Made by a program: the position numbers and the translations under genes | Notes under the pieces: model-generated | What the model saw: only the letters and a program-made list of their open reading frames with translations | What the model was told of the DNA's origin: nothing | The model's database searches: none | Shown here: in pieces, positions 47,709-59,523 of the stretch | How positions within the stretch are numbered: the stretch's first letter is position 1 | How the letters are laid out: the number at the start of each line of letters is the position of its first letter | From: Phyllostachys edulis | Lineage: Eukaryota; Streptophyta; Magnoliopsida; Poales; Poaceae | DNA length: 64,000 bases | Assembly (NCBI GenBank): GCA_036346405.1 | Contig: CM070551.1 | Coordinates: forward strand, 60,654,488 to 60,718,487 | Reading direction: 5' to 3'

Positions 47709-48785
47709 TAGCAACATCCCAAGAGAGCATAGAGCAAGCATAGTGAGCTATCAACACATGACTAACTCAAGCTACTAGTTAAAGACCCCTCTTAATAGTA
47801 CGACAATCTATACTAGCAATCCGGTCTTCCAACCAACTCCAAGACCGGTAAAAGACTAGTCATACCTTTGCCTTTAGCATATTCTTGAAGCTTGATGACG
47901 CACATCCTTGCTTCAACTCCGGGTTCTTGACTTGATGCTCATCAACACATAATGACATCCTTTGCTTGCCCTTCATCAACACATGATGAAGCTTCTCTTG
48001 ACTTGATCAACACATGATCATCTCTTCTTCATGAACATCATCGACACATGCTAATTTTCTTCATCCCAAGTCTTGACTTGACGACCATCAACACATGACG
48101 TCATCCAAAGTCTTCAACCATATGGAACTCAACCTATTTATCCAACTCATGAAAAATGTTAGTTCCACAATATGATTATCATTAATTACCACACATACCA
48201 TTAACCAATAATGGTGGGACAAGATACCACGATCTTTCTCCTTTGGTAATTGATGATAACCATTTCAATATCAAATAAATGAATGTAAGTAGACAATGAA
48301 TATATATCAACTACACAAGTCTTATATACTCTTATATATATAACTACACAAGTTATATATATTCAAAGGATATATGAGCTACATAAGTCTCATATACACA
48401 CATGAATATATAAACTACACAAGTTATATATATATTCAAGGATATGTTTCAAAGTAAAGATCCCAAATATATGTGGACAAATATACTAATGAAACCACAA
48501 AATATAGAATGAACTCCCCTTAAATGTGTGCGTACACAAATGTGTAATAGGAACATATGCACATATCCAAGTTAACCTTTTGGTGGAGTTCAACCTATAT
48601 TTTGGATCCGAGGGATGCAACAAGATATAAGAATTATGATGTCGAATGCATACCTCTTTGATTTTCTCCTTTATATCCAAATGAGACTAATCATGGTATA
48701 TCAATAAGAGTGTTAGTCTCATAATTAGATTTGTCATTAATCACCAAAACTCCATTAACACATAATGGCGGGTCTAGATCCTTCA

Positions 48786-49290
48786 CCTAGACCTCCCCTC
48801 GCTTGGATCTAACGGTCCAGACCTCGTCTTGATTGGATCTAGCGATCCAGACCTCCCCTCGCTTGGATCTAACGGTCTAGACCTCCCCTTGATTGGATCT
48901 AGTGATCCAGACCTTCCCTCGCTTGGATCTAATGGTCCAGACCTTGCCTTGATTGAATCTAGCGATCTAGACCTCCCCTCACTTGGATCTAACGGTCCAG
49001 ACCTCCCCTTGATTGGATCTAGCGATCCAGACCTCCCCTCGCTTGGATCTAACGGTCCCGACCTCCCCTCATTTAGATCTAAGGGTCCAGATCTTTCTTC
49101 GTTTAGATCTAAGGTTCTAGACCTCCTTTCATTTAGATCTAAGGGTCCAGATCTCTCTTCGTTTAGATCTAAGGGTCCAGACCTCCTTTCGTTGATCTGA
49201 GGGTCAAGATCTCCCTTCGTATTGATTTAACGGTACAGATCTCTCCTCGATTAGATCTGATAGTTCAGACCTCCCTCTCGTTAGATCTTC
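48786..49290. repeat. 30-bp tandem array (GGTCCAGACCTC type), part 2
   Basis: About sixteen 30-bp units alternating CTCGCTTGGATCTAAC and CTTGATTGGATCTAGC forms, then CGTTTAGATCTAAGG forms. It is the continuation of the array at 44930-45695 across the solo LTR insertion. The open frame 48829-49200 is a by-product of the repeat period. Confidence 0.8.
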
Positions 49291-51369
49291 CTCTTGACCT
49301 TTTTGCAAAGACCACCCTCTTGATCTTTTTGCCAAGACCCCCCTCATGGTCCACGACCTTTCTTAGTCTTAGCACTCTCACGACCTCTCCAGCTCTGAGG
49401 ATTCTAGGACCTCCCGAGACAAGAATTCGGGACCACCTCAAATCATAATACATCCACAACCTCCTTGTCGTTTCTTTCTTGAAACAAAGTAGTTTCTACG
49501 ACCACCGCAGACCCGTCGATCACTGAGTTTTTCAACTATGTTGGTCTCGTATTTCTAAAGTTACGCTTTTGCATTATTTGGAGTTCTTTGCACATTTGAA
49601 AGCAATTTGAGTTGGAGTAACTGCTTATTTGCCTTTTCGATTGTTTTGTGATTATAGAAGCTGAGACGACCGAAGAACCGTTCGTTGATTAGGATCATGA
49701 TCAGTAGCACTCTAAACAAGGCAAGTCAATCCTTTGACCATGTTGCACCCACTTTTTGCAAATTATGTTGCTTTAAATTATGAAACTGAATTGCTATGTT
49801 TTATCAAATGAAATTGGTCTAGATCATAGTTAATGCCTTAACCAATACTTGTGTATAAATTCCTAATCCTTGAACTTGGACATTATCCTTTGCTACCCTA
49901 GACTTAATGGATTACCCGCTAGTTAATAAGTCTGTATCTAAGTGTCATGCTTAGCCTTGCTTAGATACAATGTCATATGGGCATTAAGTTGCCCAACCAC
50001 AACCCTTAAAAGCTTTGGAAAATGATTTGGGCAGTAAGGCTGGGAGCCTGACTGGTATGTTGAGGTAAATGATATTTTCAAAGCAATAAAACCTGAAAAA
50101 CTGTTTTCCGGGCGATCGAAAGAGGGTGGTGCAGGGCACGAGACTATCTTTGGTATGTGGGTGTATCGCATACGGTCATGTAAGGACCGAATCTTGTGAT
50201 GACCTCTCATGCAAAAACAAAGCAATCACAAGTCCATAATGGATGCGACCGGTGACTAATTTGCTCGTCTCGGCGTAGATCATTTGTTGGGATGATTCTG
50301 GTGGATAGCCGGGGAGAACGGCCACAAAAACCGCATTGGCACAAGAGGGGGCCTCCCGGAGAGCCTCAGGAGTGGGCTCAGGGCAGTGGAAACCTTAGTG
50401 TAGCGGATGGAGTGCGTTGAGGTTGAGCATTGTAAAGGCCTTGTGGAAATCTCCCCTTGATTCGCATGTCCAAGGAAACGTGTGGATATATCAAGGCGAT
50501 TACCTCTTGTGGGTAAAGTGTGCGAACTCTGCAGAGTAAGAAAACTATCATGATAGCCGTGCTTACGGTCAAGAGCGGTGCAGAGAACTTGCTGGATATA
50601 GTCTTCATTTTTACAAAACCATTTGTGATGAGAAGGGAAAGCCGGGGTGGGACTCCAGGGATTTGATAAAGGCCTAGTCGGGGACCAGTGGTAAATACGG
50701 GAAAACCCGAGTATAGGAGGTAGGACCTCCGCTAGTACTTTTTCAAAAGAGAACTCATTTATGAAAACAAATTTGTTAAATTGCCAAGTCTTAGGATTTA
50801 CTACTACTCATCTATTTCAAACCTGGCTTCCCTTGATTAGCCTTGCATCTATAAGAACTGCATTGTGGGTTGGCTCATGAAATGCGGTTGTGTACTCGAG
50901 CTCGCTAATATATTCTTTTCGCACCGAATGATCAAGACCCTACTAGTACTTCACGGAGGATGAACCAGATGGTGGTGAAGATAACGAAGCTTAGGTAGGG
51001 ACCCTAATTAAACTTGCACGTGGGCAAAGTGAATGGATCCACTGTAACATCCCAAACAATGGTGTGTATTTCAAATGTAATAAAATAAGGATAAATTAAA
51101 ACTTTTGATGCCTCATGATGTCATTTGAAATTTTCTAGAATTTTTCCCTAGCGTTTCCTATTTTCAAAGGTCAATGTTTCATTTGAGGGAAGCATACTCC
51201 TTGAAAACTTTCAAATCTAATCTTGCGATCATCGTCTAAAAATATTTTTTCTATCATCTAGATCCTCCTAGTAACCTCTCTGCAAAATCTCATAATTTTT
51301 AGATTTTATTTGCTATTTCAAAAGAGCCAGTCAAACCAGTTTGAATTCTGGTCAAACCCCTAGGACAGC

Positions 51370-53655
51370 TGTAATACTACGATTTATTCAAAGAAAGAAA
51401 GCGCTCAAAAGAGAAATTAGACATAAGAAAAAGGGAGTTTCTGCAGGGCCTCAGGCCTTAGCCCAGGAGGCCCATGAGGGGCCGGCCACCAATAAAAGGA
51501 GGGGGGGGGAACCCTACTTCTTACTGTAGCTCTGATCCGCCCACCACTCTGATGCCTTGCTACAAGTCGTCTCCTTCCCATTGCCGGTGAAGAAGATCCG
51601 TGTTGCTACCGGCCAAGTGGAGGAAGAAGGAAGGTCACCTGGGTGATTGCTCGGCCAAGAAGAAGAGGAAGAGGAAGGGGAAGAAGAAGTTCTTTGTAGG
51701 GGATCCTCAGCGACTTCTTGTGGATCTTCAAGGGTAACGAGATGTCTTCCCCGCTGTTTAGTTCAATTCGTTCTTGGTAGATGTCGTTATTGATTCGACG
51801 TTAGTGCTGGAATTAGAAACAGATTTATGTTCTCTGTTGTATGTCAGTTTTCGTTTAGATCAAGGCCGAATTAGGATTTGTGATGTACTAGAGAGTTGTG
51901 GAGTTTTTTATCAGGTTTTTATAGCCTCTGAGTTCACCTGAATCCGAGTTGTGGTTTGAAAGATACAACCATTTGTGTACTACCGTCCAGAACATCGATT
52001 AATTCTCAGCAGTCACTTTGTGTAGCAAGTTGAATATTGTTAAGGTCCGAATCAGGATTCCTTCCTATTATTAGAATTGTATTTTATTGTCTTAGCTTTC
52101 CATAGCCACCAAGATCACCTAATTCTGACATACGGATCAAAAGTTATGTTAGTTTCAATCTTGCTGTCCAGAATTCTGATGAGATTAATCTGTTGATTTG
52201 TCTTTTGAAATATGTTTCTGTTAGAAGCAAATTCAGGGTTCTCACCCAACTAGAATATTTTAGAAAATTTCATAAACTTTTCAGAATGTTAAAGAACGCC
52301 TTAATCGGAGTTGTAGATCAATAGTTGTGTTATTTTCTTTACTGCTGTATGTTTCGTCGGGACAGAATATGTCTTTCTTGTTCAGCTGCCTGTTAGTATA
52401 TTTCTTTGGCCGATTTGGGTTATCTCCCCAACTAGGTTTTTGTATATTTGTTCGTTAAGTTTCTATAGGATCTGGGCTCACCTCGTTCCGAGTCCCACAT
52501 CGTTAGATATGAGTGACTCCGTGCTGCTGTCCAGAATCAGTTCCATGATCGTGTCGCTGCTTTTTGATTAGATCTAATTAGTTAATTGTGGGTTGTCGGG
52601 AAGGCGTTGTAGAACGTTATTGGAAGCGTCCTGTTATATGTTGTTCTTATTTCGAGTATATATTGTGTAGGCGGAGAGGCTTCAAGATTAGGAGCACCAC
52701 CATTGCCTGCTAACGCGTCGCATTGCGGAAGGTAAGTACTTTGATGTTCTTATAATTAGAAAATGTTGAATGCCTGATGTTGGTATCCTGATGTTGGTAT
52801 TGTGTTTCTATGATCCATGTTAATATTTAATGTTCATGTTCCTTCCATATGTGTTATCTCCATGATTAGAGAGCATGTCTTTTCAATATTCATATTTCAT
52901 TCCATACATCCATTATTCATGTTTCATCCACGGGAGTGGATTAAAAAGACCCATCAATTCCAGTATGGGCATGTAAGACCCACCATTCCAACGTGAGCAG
53001 TTTGGGACACTCGTATGAAACATTCTTCATACGGGACTTGGATCCCCGCATTTTGTTAAGTGCGGGCTTAGGTGAACACCGACGGGTGTGTCACCAGCTA
53101 TACCGGTATATGCATGTGTGTAGTCCCTTCATTTCATGCAATTCATTCATTCCATTCATTCAAATATTCGTTCTGTAATTTATTCATATTTTTTCAATGA
53201 AGTTGTCATGATCATGGTTGTTGTATGTACCATTTATTTACTGTACTTGCTGAGTCTCGGACTCACTCTTGCGTTGTTTGTTTATTTTAGGTGATCATTG
53301 AGGTTGGCTCTAGTGGGAGGGAGTAGACACGCACTACTCGTTCACTTCACCTTAATCAAGTCCAGGATTACGTTTTAGTTCTATTTTTCATTCGTTAATG
53401 ATGAATTGTAATAAATAAATTGAGATGGTGAATGATACCTATTACTATGTCATGGTTGATTCAGTAGTACTTGTGATCCTTGATTTCCTCCGATATTTAT
53501 ATTGATTAGATTCGGACTTTATTCATGACATGGTTCTTTCGAATGTTGAACTCCTTATGTCATTAGTTGAGATAGTGTTCTAAGTATTCCGCATTATGGT
53601 TGTGTGTTAGACTATTTAGGTGACATCTTGGCTTCAGAATAGCCAGGGTGTTACA
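51370..53655 (+). repeat. 5' LTR of the gypsy element
   Basis: A 2286-bp LTR from TGTAATACTACG to CCAGGGTGTTACA, directly followed by GT and the primer-binding site. The same family occurs at 35787-38041 and, reversed, at 63326-64000. Confidence 0.85.
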
Positions 53656-53657
53656 GT

Positions 53658-53669
53658 TGGTATCAGAGC
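53658..53669 (+). other. Primer-binding site, initiator tRNA-Met type
   Basis: TGGTATCAGAGC lies two bases after the LTR end. It is complementary to the 3' end of plant initiator methionine tRNA, the usual primer for minus-strand synthesis in plant LTR retrotransposons. This fixes the + orientation and the 5' LTR edge. Confidence 0.9.
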
Positions 53670-56600
53670 GGGCTGTAGGTCCGTGGTATTTGAATCATTA
53701 AACTTGACACACAAAGCACAGTAGTGGGGAATGGGTTTTTGCATTGCATTTACGCTTCCGTTGTGTTGTATTGATGATTCCTGTTATGAGATGATCTGAT
53801 ATATCTATATTATAATACTATGGTTATTAGGTGTGGGGTTAACCCATGTTGAGAGGTTGAGGTCGTGGTTGTGGTCCTGGGCTGTACCAGGTTACACCAC
53901 CGTTTGCGGTATGAGAATAGGGAGGTGGTTACCTCAGATATCCTAGTACAGGTATTGATAGTGAATATCTTTAGAAGAGTTGTTCCCTTCCTTAAAAATT
54001 TGAATTTGGTCAACTCTTGTCTAGTTGTGGCTGATGAACTTCTCTTGGATTAGTAGTCCATTCCAATTGATGGGATTCTTTGAGAAAGGTTGTTGTGTTT
54101 CCATTGGTTTAAGTGGTCCCATAAAGCAATCATTGTTTTTCCAACCGATAAGTTATTCTTGCGGCTGGTGAGCTTGGTTGATTATCAAGTTTGTCCTTTA
54201 TAGTGAAGTTTTGTCTTTCTCATTGGAAAACATGACCCACTTATTCACTTGATGTTTTTGGTTAATGAAAGCTTCCTTTTGCAAGTCCTTTAGTACGTGG
54301 AGGCTTTGACTCAATGTATCTCTCTTGGGTATTTTGAGTGTTGAAGATTAATGGTTCTCCTTTATTAAAGAAGATGTTAAACCCTTTAGCGATGTTTTGT
54401 CTTGGTTAAGTGAGATGTTATAATAAAAAAATTAATGGATATGATATGGATTATCAGGTTGGGTCTGAAGTGTGTGCATGATCAATCTTAACTAAGATCC
54501 TTGAAAGGGAAATTGATTAATTTGAAAGGGTCTTATAGTAGTTCTTGATGAACTGTGATTAAGGGTATGGCTATACCTAATGGAATTTAAAGGAGTTATT
54601 AAAAAGTGTGGAAAATTGACGAACTGGTTTGACCACTAAAATTGGTTAGTTTGCTAACCTTGTTGGATTATTTGGTCTTAATGGATGAAATTAACGGTGT
54701 GCAAAGGGAAAGTTGAGGAGACGCTGGGTTATTGCTTTAGTGGATATTAAACTGGGAATCATCTTTTCTATAGATACGTGGTGAACGTATATAGTTAGTA
54801 GGTCTACATGTTTCTTATCATGATTCAATGTTGGATTTGCCTACAAAAAGATTGAAGGGATAGAAACTAGTGGATCTAGAATTTTGTGGGAAGAGCTCTG
54901 GCTAGCTCTTCTATATAGAACGATGGAATGAATTTGGTTGTAGTGTTGTTGAGACTTTTGAATGATGGAAGATCTTGTTTCTTGAAGTTTTATTGTGATT
55001 TTGTACCAAATTATGAATATGAAGTGGAACGGTGGAATATGTGTTTGTAATTGTTCTGGTGATTTGGAAAGGAAAGTAGGTAGCAACTAGGTTTCATAAT
55101 GAAGCCAGTTGTTAGCAACAACGGTAGGAGTGCAACTGTTGTGTGTTGATGTTTGGTGTTGCGCATCTATAAGAGTTGAACTGATGTGATTTAATAGATG
55201 GCTTATGTTTACATGATTGTGGAATAGACGGATGATAGTATGTCCATGATGAAAGGGTTTTGGTATAACATTTTAATTTGTGTAGTAGATTCTCTCTAAA
55301 AAATAAAGTGGTTGTTGTGGTGATGATTCTTCTAGAGAGAAATTAAGTTAACTACCTATCGAAAAATTGGTTAAAAGAGATATTTGGAGTTTTGCATTCG
55401 TGGTCTTTTGGGAAGTTCTATTTTGCTCTTAAGCGATTAATGTGATTTGGTTTAAAAGGCACTTCTTGCCTGGGATGGCAAGTAACGATATAATCAAAGG
55501 AAACTACTTTCTTTGTTAACAGAAAATGTGTACCATAAGCATTTGAGGTTGGAGTTAAGAATTGTAATCAGCAATTTTTTTTCTATCGTTACAGCTTAAG
55601 GGTTTCATGAGTTTCAATAGCATTGTTTTATTATGATTTATGGAGGTTTGGTATTCCTTCTTGAGGGACCTGTGCCCTCAACTTGGGTCTCATCTTTGGT
55701 TTTCCGAGATCATTGCTATTTAATTATTTATCTTGATCTTGTAACTATGGTAAGTGGTAACGTTTTCCGCTGTGCTGAAATTTATTTCTATTTGTCTCTT
55801 CTTTTAAGAAAAGGGTTAACTGAATTGCGTTGCGAAGTCTTTTCGGTTGTCTTTTGGCAAACTAGATAGTGGTGGTCTAGTAGATGATGTTGTGAACCTT
55901 TAGGTGTCGGTTGTTTGAGAAGCTTTGAGTAATAAATCGATTTATTAGAATAATCCTTGGAGAGGAATTGATTTAAAAAGAATATTTGTCTTTGGAGCTA
56001 ACAGATTTCGTTGTCGCAACTAGTAGGACCTATAGTGAGAGGTGGTCCAAGATTTAGTGTTCATTTTGACAGAACATTAGAATTAACAAGTATGGAAATC
56101 TTAATCAGTTTATTAGAGTATCGCATTTGGGTACTCGGTAAGATTGTGTAGAAGAAGTATGATGGGGTAGTTTAATGAGAATAGCGGTATAGAGAAATCT
56201 AATAGTCGTGTTAATTAATGGGATAGCAGGGATTGTTGAGATATTGTCAAGTATGACTCGGCCTGAGTGAGTAACCCTATGGGAGTTAGATTATCTCTAA
56301 GGATAACTTGGTCAAGAATATATTTATTTATTGATGTTAGTGATTGAGTATGTTTGAATTCTGGTCAATCAGTTAGGATTTTTTTTGAATGAGTTTGTTG
56401 TGGTTGAGTAACTGTATTTGATTTGTGTGGGTTAGAGAAGGTCTAATATTGGTGTAATGAATCACATTGGGCGGTTACTTGATAAGTGAGGAATGTTGAT
56501 ATTAATAACTGAGGTTATTGTTGAGCTGTGTGAAATTTTAGTAAACAAATTTAAGTATTTCCTATCAATTATATCATAAATTCATGGTAGGAGACTTGGA

Positions 56601-57479
56601 GGTTGGATTTAGGCTTTGCATTTTATGATAGGACCTTGGAGACCCAATATTATGTGTAGAGGTAGATGAACAGAAGCGAATTTTGAATAGTGTGTTGATC
56701 TTTGATAGAATACTTTGGGTAAAGTAAATGAGTATGTATGCTGAGAATTTGAAGTAGATTATCTTTAACAGAATGAGATGATGTGGTTGTGGGTGAAAAA
56801 TCTCTATTGAGGTGTTGGAAACCATGTTTCAAAATAATTCCTTTGGTATAGGAGTGGATTAGAGAATCTTTTTGTAGATTAGTAGAGTCCCTCTAAATAA
56901 GTATGGTTGTTCATTCGGTTTGAGAATCGTTTTGGGATTGTCGGTTAAGAAGTAGGAGTTAGTGTGATAATTCTAGACACCCATGATTTGGGAAAGGGTT
57001 TATTTCTTAAAAGAACATCTGAGAAAAGAATGTTCTCTCGAGTAGAGAAGTGCTCTATTGGTTCTTGTTTGAGTTGGATTTTTATGATGGAGATCATGTA
57101 CAATTTGAGTTGACTTATGTTGACAAGGTGGTTCTGTCTGGTTCAGGAAAATAAATGAAGTGTTTGATTTGAGCATTTGAGTAATTTCTTTTTGGCTTAT
57201 GTGGAATTTATTTGTAAACTGCCTAGATGGAATGTGAAAATGTTTTCATGAGGAATCTTCGATTTTGGATTTGAGTGTTTTGGAGGAAAGTTGGGATTGC
57301 ATTGTGAATCCTTTGTTTTCAGTTGAATCTGATTATTAAAGTTTGATTAAAATAAGTTGTGTTGCACGTCCCTGCTTAACGGGGGTTCTCCTTATTATGA
57401 TGAAGAGGTCAACTGAGAGATGGAACAAGAGTTCCATATGTTATGTGCAAGTTATGTGGTTTGGTCCCGAAGAGAAAGA
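53670..57479 (+). other. Non-coding, C-poor interior of the gypsy element
   Basis: No ORF above about 85 residues on either strand and no conserved reverse-transcriptase, protease or integrase string was found. The + strand is T/G-rich and very poor in C: 2 C against 19 G in 56401-56460, and 2 C against 15 G in 56701-56760. A weak trace of a gag start (RGRG-like, about 53860) is possible. This is either a long-decayed gag-pol or a non-autonomous derivative. Confidence 0.6.
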
Positions 57480-57863
57480 TAGCCCAAAGTATACATTGGT
57501 TGTTTCCGATAGTTGCGGGGAATTTTGGAAGATGGCGTATCGCTAGGACCGCATTGGGGTCTATATGCGGAGTACGCAATGTCTGGTATGTTCTAGTGCT
57601 GAATGAGTACCTGGGTGATTCGGAGTTTTGAGGTTTCGTTAGAGCCGCTGATCAGTGAGTAAGACCTCACGTCCGAGTCTCATCCGGTACGTATACTGGA
57701 GAAGTCGGAACGAGCATTGAAGCATAAGACGTTGGTATCCGCCGAGGTGCCATGGTCGCATCAGTATGAGCAAGAATCGACAAGGGAACTGGAGTCTCGC
57801 ATGCGCGAGCAGTATCCGAGTTTGTTCACCACGGGTAAGTGTTCTACCGTTGCTAGATTCTAA
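57480..57863 (+). pseudogene. gypsy pol C-terminal remnant (chromovirus type)
   Basis: From 57681 the frame reads HPVRILEKSERALKHKT, then VPWSHQYEQESTRELESRMR and EQYPSLF, ending TAA at 57861. This is the standard ending of Tekay/Del-like gypsy polyproteins after the integrase. Upstream (about 57537-57680) further pieces of the same region are seen in shifted frames with stops, and a one-base loss at about 57660 breaks the join. It lies 54 bp before the 3' LTR, as expected. Confidence 0.75.
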
Positions 57864-57916
57864 TTGCAATTTTTTTCGCATAGATTCAGGGTCGAATCCT
57901 GTTAAGGTGGGTAGAA

Positions 57917-59523
57917 TGTAATACTACGATTTATTCAAAGAAAGAAAGCGCTCAAAAGAGAAATTAGACATAAGAAAAAGGGGGTTTCTGCAATTCTTCG
58001 GCAACTTGGGCCTTAGGCCTTAGCCCAGGAGGCCCATGAGGGGCCGGCCACCAATAAAAGGGGGGGGGGAACCCTACTTCTTACTGTAGCTACAGTACCG
58101 CCGCCGCTACAGTGCCTTGCTACAGTGCGTCTCCTCCCCCGCTGCCGGTGAAGAAGATCCGTGTTGCTACCGGCCAAGTGGAGGAAGAAGGAAGGTCACC
58201 CGGGTGATTGCCCGGCCAAGAAGAAGAGGAAGAGGAAGGGGAAGAAGAAGTTCTTTGTAGGGGATCCTCAGCGACTTCTTGTGGATCTTCAAGGGTAACG
58301 AGATGTCTTCCCCGCTGTTTAGTTCAATTCGTTCTTGGTAGATGTCGTTATTGATTCGACGTTAGTGCTGGAATTAGAAACAGATTTATGTTCTCTGTTG
58401 TATGTCAGTTTTCGTTTAGATCAAGGCCGAATTAGGATTTGTGATGTCCTAGAGAGTTGTGGAGTTTTTTTATCAGGTTTTTATAGCCTCTGAGTTCACC
58501 TGAATCCGAGTTGTGGTTTGAAAGATACAACCATTTGTGTACTACCGTCTAGAACATCGATTAATTCTCAGCAGTCACTTTGTGTAGCAAGTTGAATATT
58601 GTTAAGGTCCGAATCAGGATTCCTTCCTATTATTAGAATTGTATTTTATTGTCTTAGGTTTCCATAGCCACCAAGATCACCTAATTCTGACATACGGATC
58701 AAAAGTTATGTTAGTTTCAATCTTGCTGTCCAGAATTCTGACGAGATTAATATGTTGATTTGTCTTTTGAAATATGTTTCTGTTAGAAGCAAATTCAGGG
58801 TTCCCACCCAACTAGAATATTTTAGAAAATTTCATAACCTTTCCAGAATGTTAAAGAACACCTTAATCGGAGTTGTAGATCAATAGTTGTGTTATTTTCT
58901 TTACTGCTGTATGTTTCGTCGGGACAGAATCTGTCTTTCTTGTTCAGCTGCCTGTTAGTATATTTCTTTGGCCGATTTGGGTTATCTCCCCAACTAGGTT
59001 TTTGTAGATTTGTTCGTTAAGTTTCTATAGGATCTGGGCTCACCTCGTTCCGAGTCCCACATCGTTAGATATGAGTGACTCCGTGCTGCTGTCCAGAATC
59101 AGTTCCATGATCGTGTCGTCTGTTTTCAGATTAGATCTAATTAGTTAATTGTGGGTTGTCGGGAAGGCATTGTAGAACGTTATTGGAAGCGTCCTGTTAT
59201 ATGTTGTTCTTATTTCGAGTATATATTGTGTAGGCGGAGAGGCTTCAGGATTAGGAGCACCGCCATTGCCTGCTAACGCGTCGCATCGTGGAAGGCAAGT
59301 ACTTTGATGTTCTTATAATTAGAAAATGTTGAATGCCTGATGTTGGTATCCTGATGTTGGTATTGTGTTTCTATGATCCATGTTAATATTTAATATTCAT
59401 GTTCCTTCCATATGTGTTATCTCCATGATTAGAGAGCATGTCTTTTCAATATTCATATTTCATTCCATACATCCATTATTCATGTTTCATCCACGGGAGT
59501 GGATTAAAAAGACCCATCAATTC
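57917..59523 (+). repeat. 3' LTR of the gypsy element, truncated
   Basis: Matches 51370-52964 nearly throughout and stops after ACCCATCAATTC, where the 5' LTR continues CAGTATGGGCATG. The outer LTR sequence (GCTCGGGCTGAG) resumes immediately. The final third, with the CA end, is lost. Confidence 0.85.

Larger units (their letters stand above)
45701..48785 (-). mobile_element. Solo copia-type LTR with target duplication CCTAG
   Basis: A 3085-bp segment starts TGTAAGGTCGAGG and ends GATCCTTCA. It is flanked by CCTAG at 45696-45700 and 48786-48790. The start resembles the LTR at 17189, which indicates the same clade and minus orientation. The minus-strand TATA-like TTTAAATA is at 46474-46481. 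The GCGGT-nnn-ACCGC array (46530-47330) is directly upstream, a six-copy TTTGCAAAACACATT array lies further upstream (47363-47708), and AT-rich repeats follow at 48290-48450. No internal coding region is present. Confidence 0.85.
43891..51042 (+). mobile_element. Long LTR (outermost layer of the nest)
   Basis: Starts TGTAACAGCCC at 43891. It carries the 30-bp array at 44930-45695, is interrupted by the solo LTR 45701-48785, and resumes with the array at 48786. It continues to 51042, where another LTR is inserted with a TCCAC duplication, and then past 62055. The segment 50880-51000 is typical U5-type non-coding sequence. Without insertions at least 4 kb of LTR is present. The 3' edge was not located, so whether it is a solo LTR or part of an element is unknown. 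Confidence 0.5.
51370..59523 (+). mobile_element. Ty3/gypsy element, non-coding interior, 3' LTR truncated
   Basis: A 5' LTR (51370-53655), a primer-binding site (53658), a degenerate 4.2-kb interior and a 3' LTR (57917-59523) that stops about 680 bp short of full length. A chromovirus-like pol C-terminus remains just before the 3' LTR. The two LTRs are very similar across their shared part apart from one divergent stretch (51444-51580 against 57990-58140). The flank to the left is ACAGC; the right flank is unrelated because of the truncation, so no target duplication survives. Confidence 0.8.

Noticed and set aside
48786..49290. Regular 30-bp repeats as a CRISPR array
   Set aside because: Units are contiguous with no unique spacers, the organism is a plant, and the array is part of an LTR.
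53658..53669. tRNA-like sequence
   Set aside because: Only 12 bases complementary to initiator tRNA; it is a primer-binding site, not a tRNA gene.
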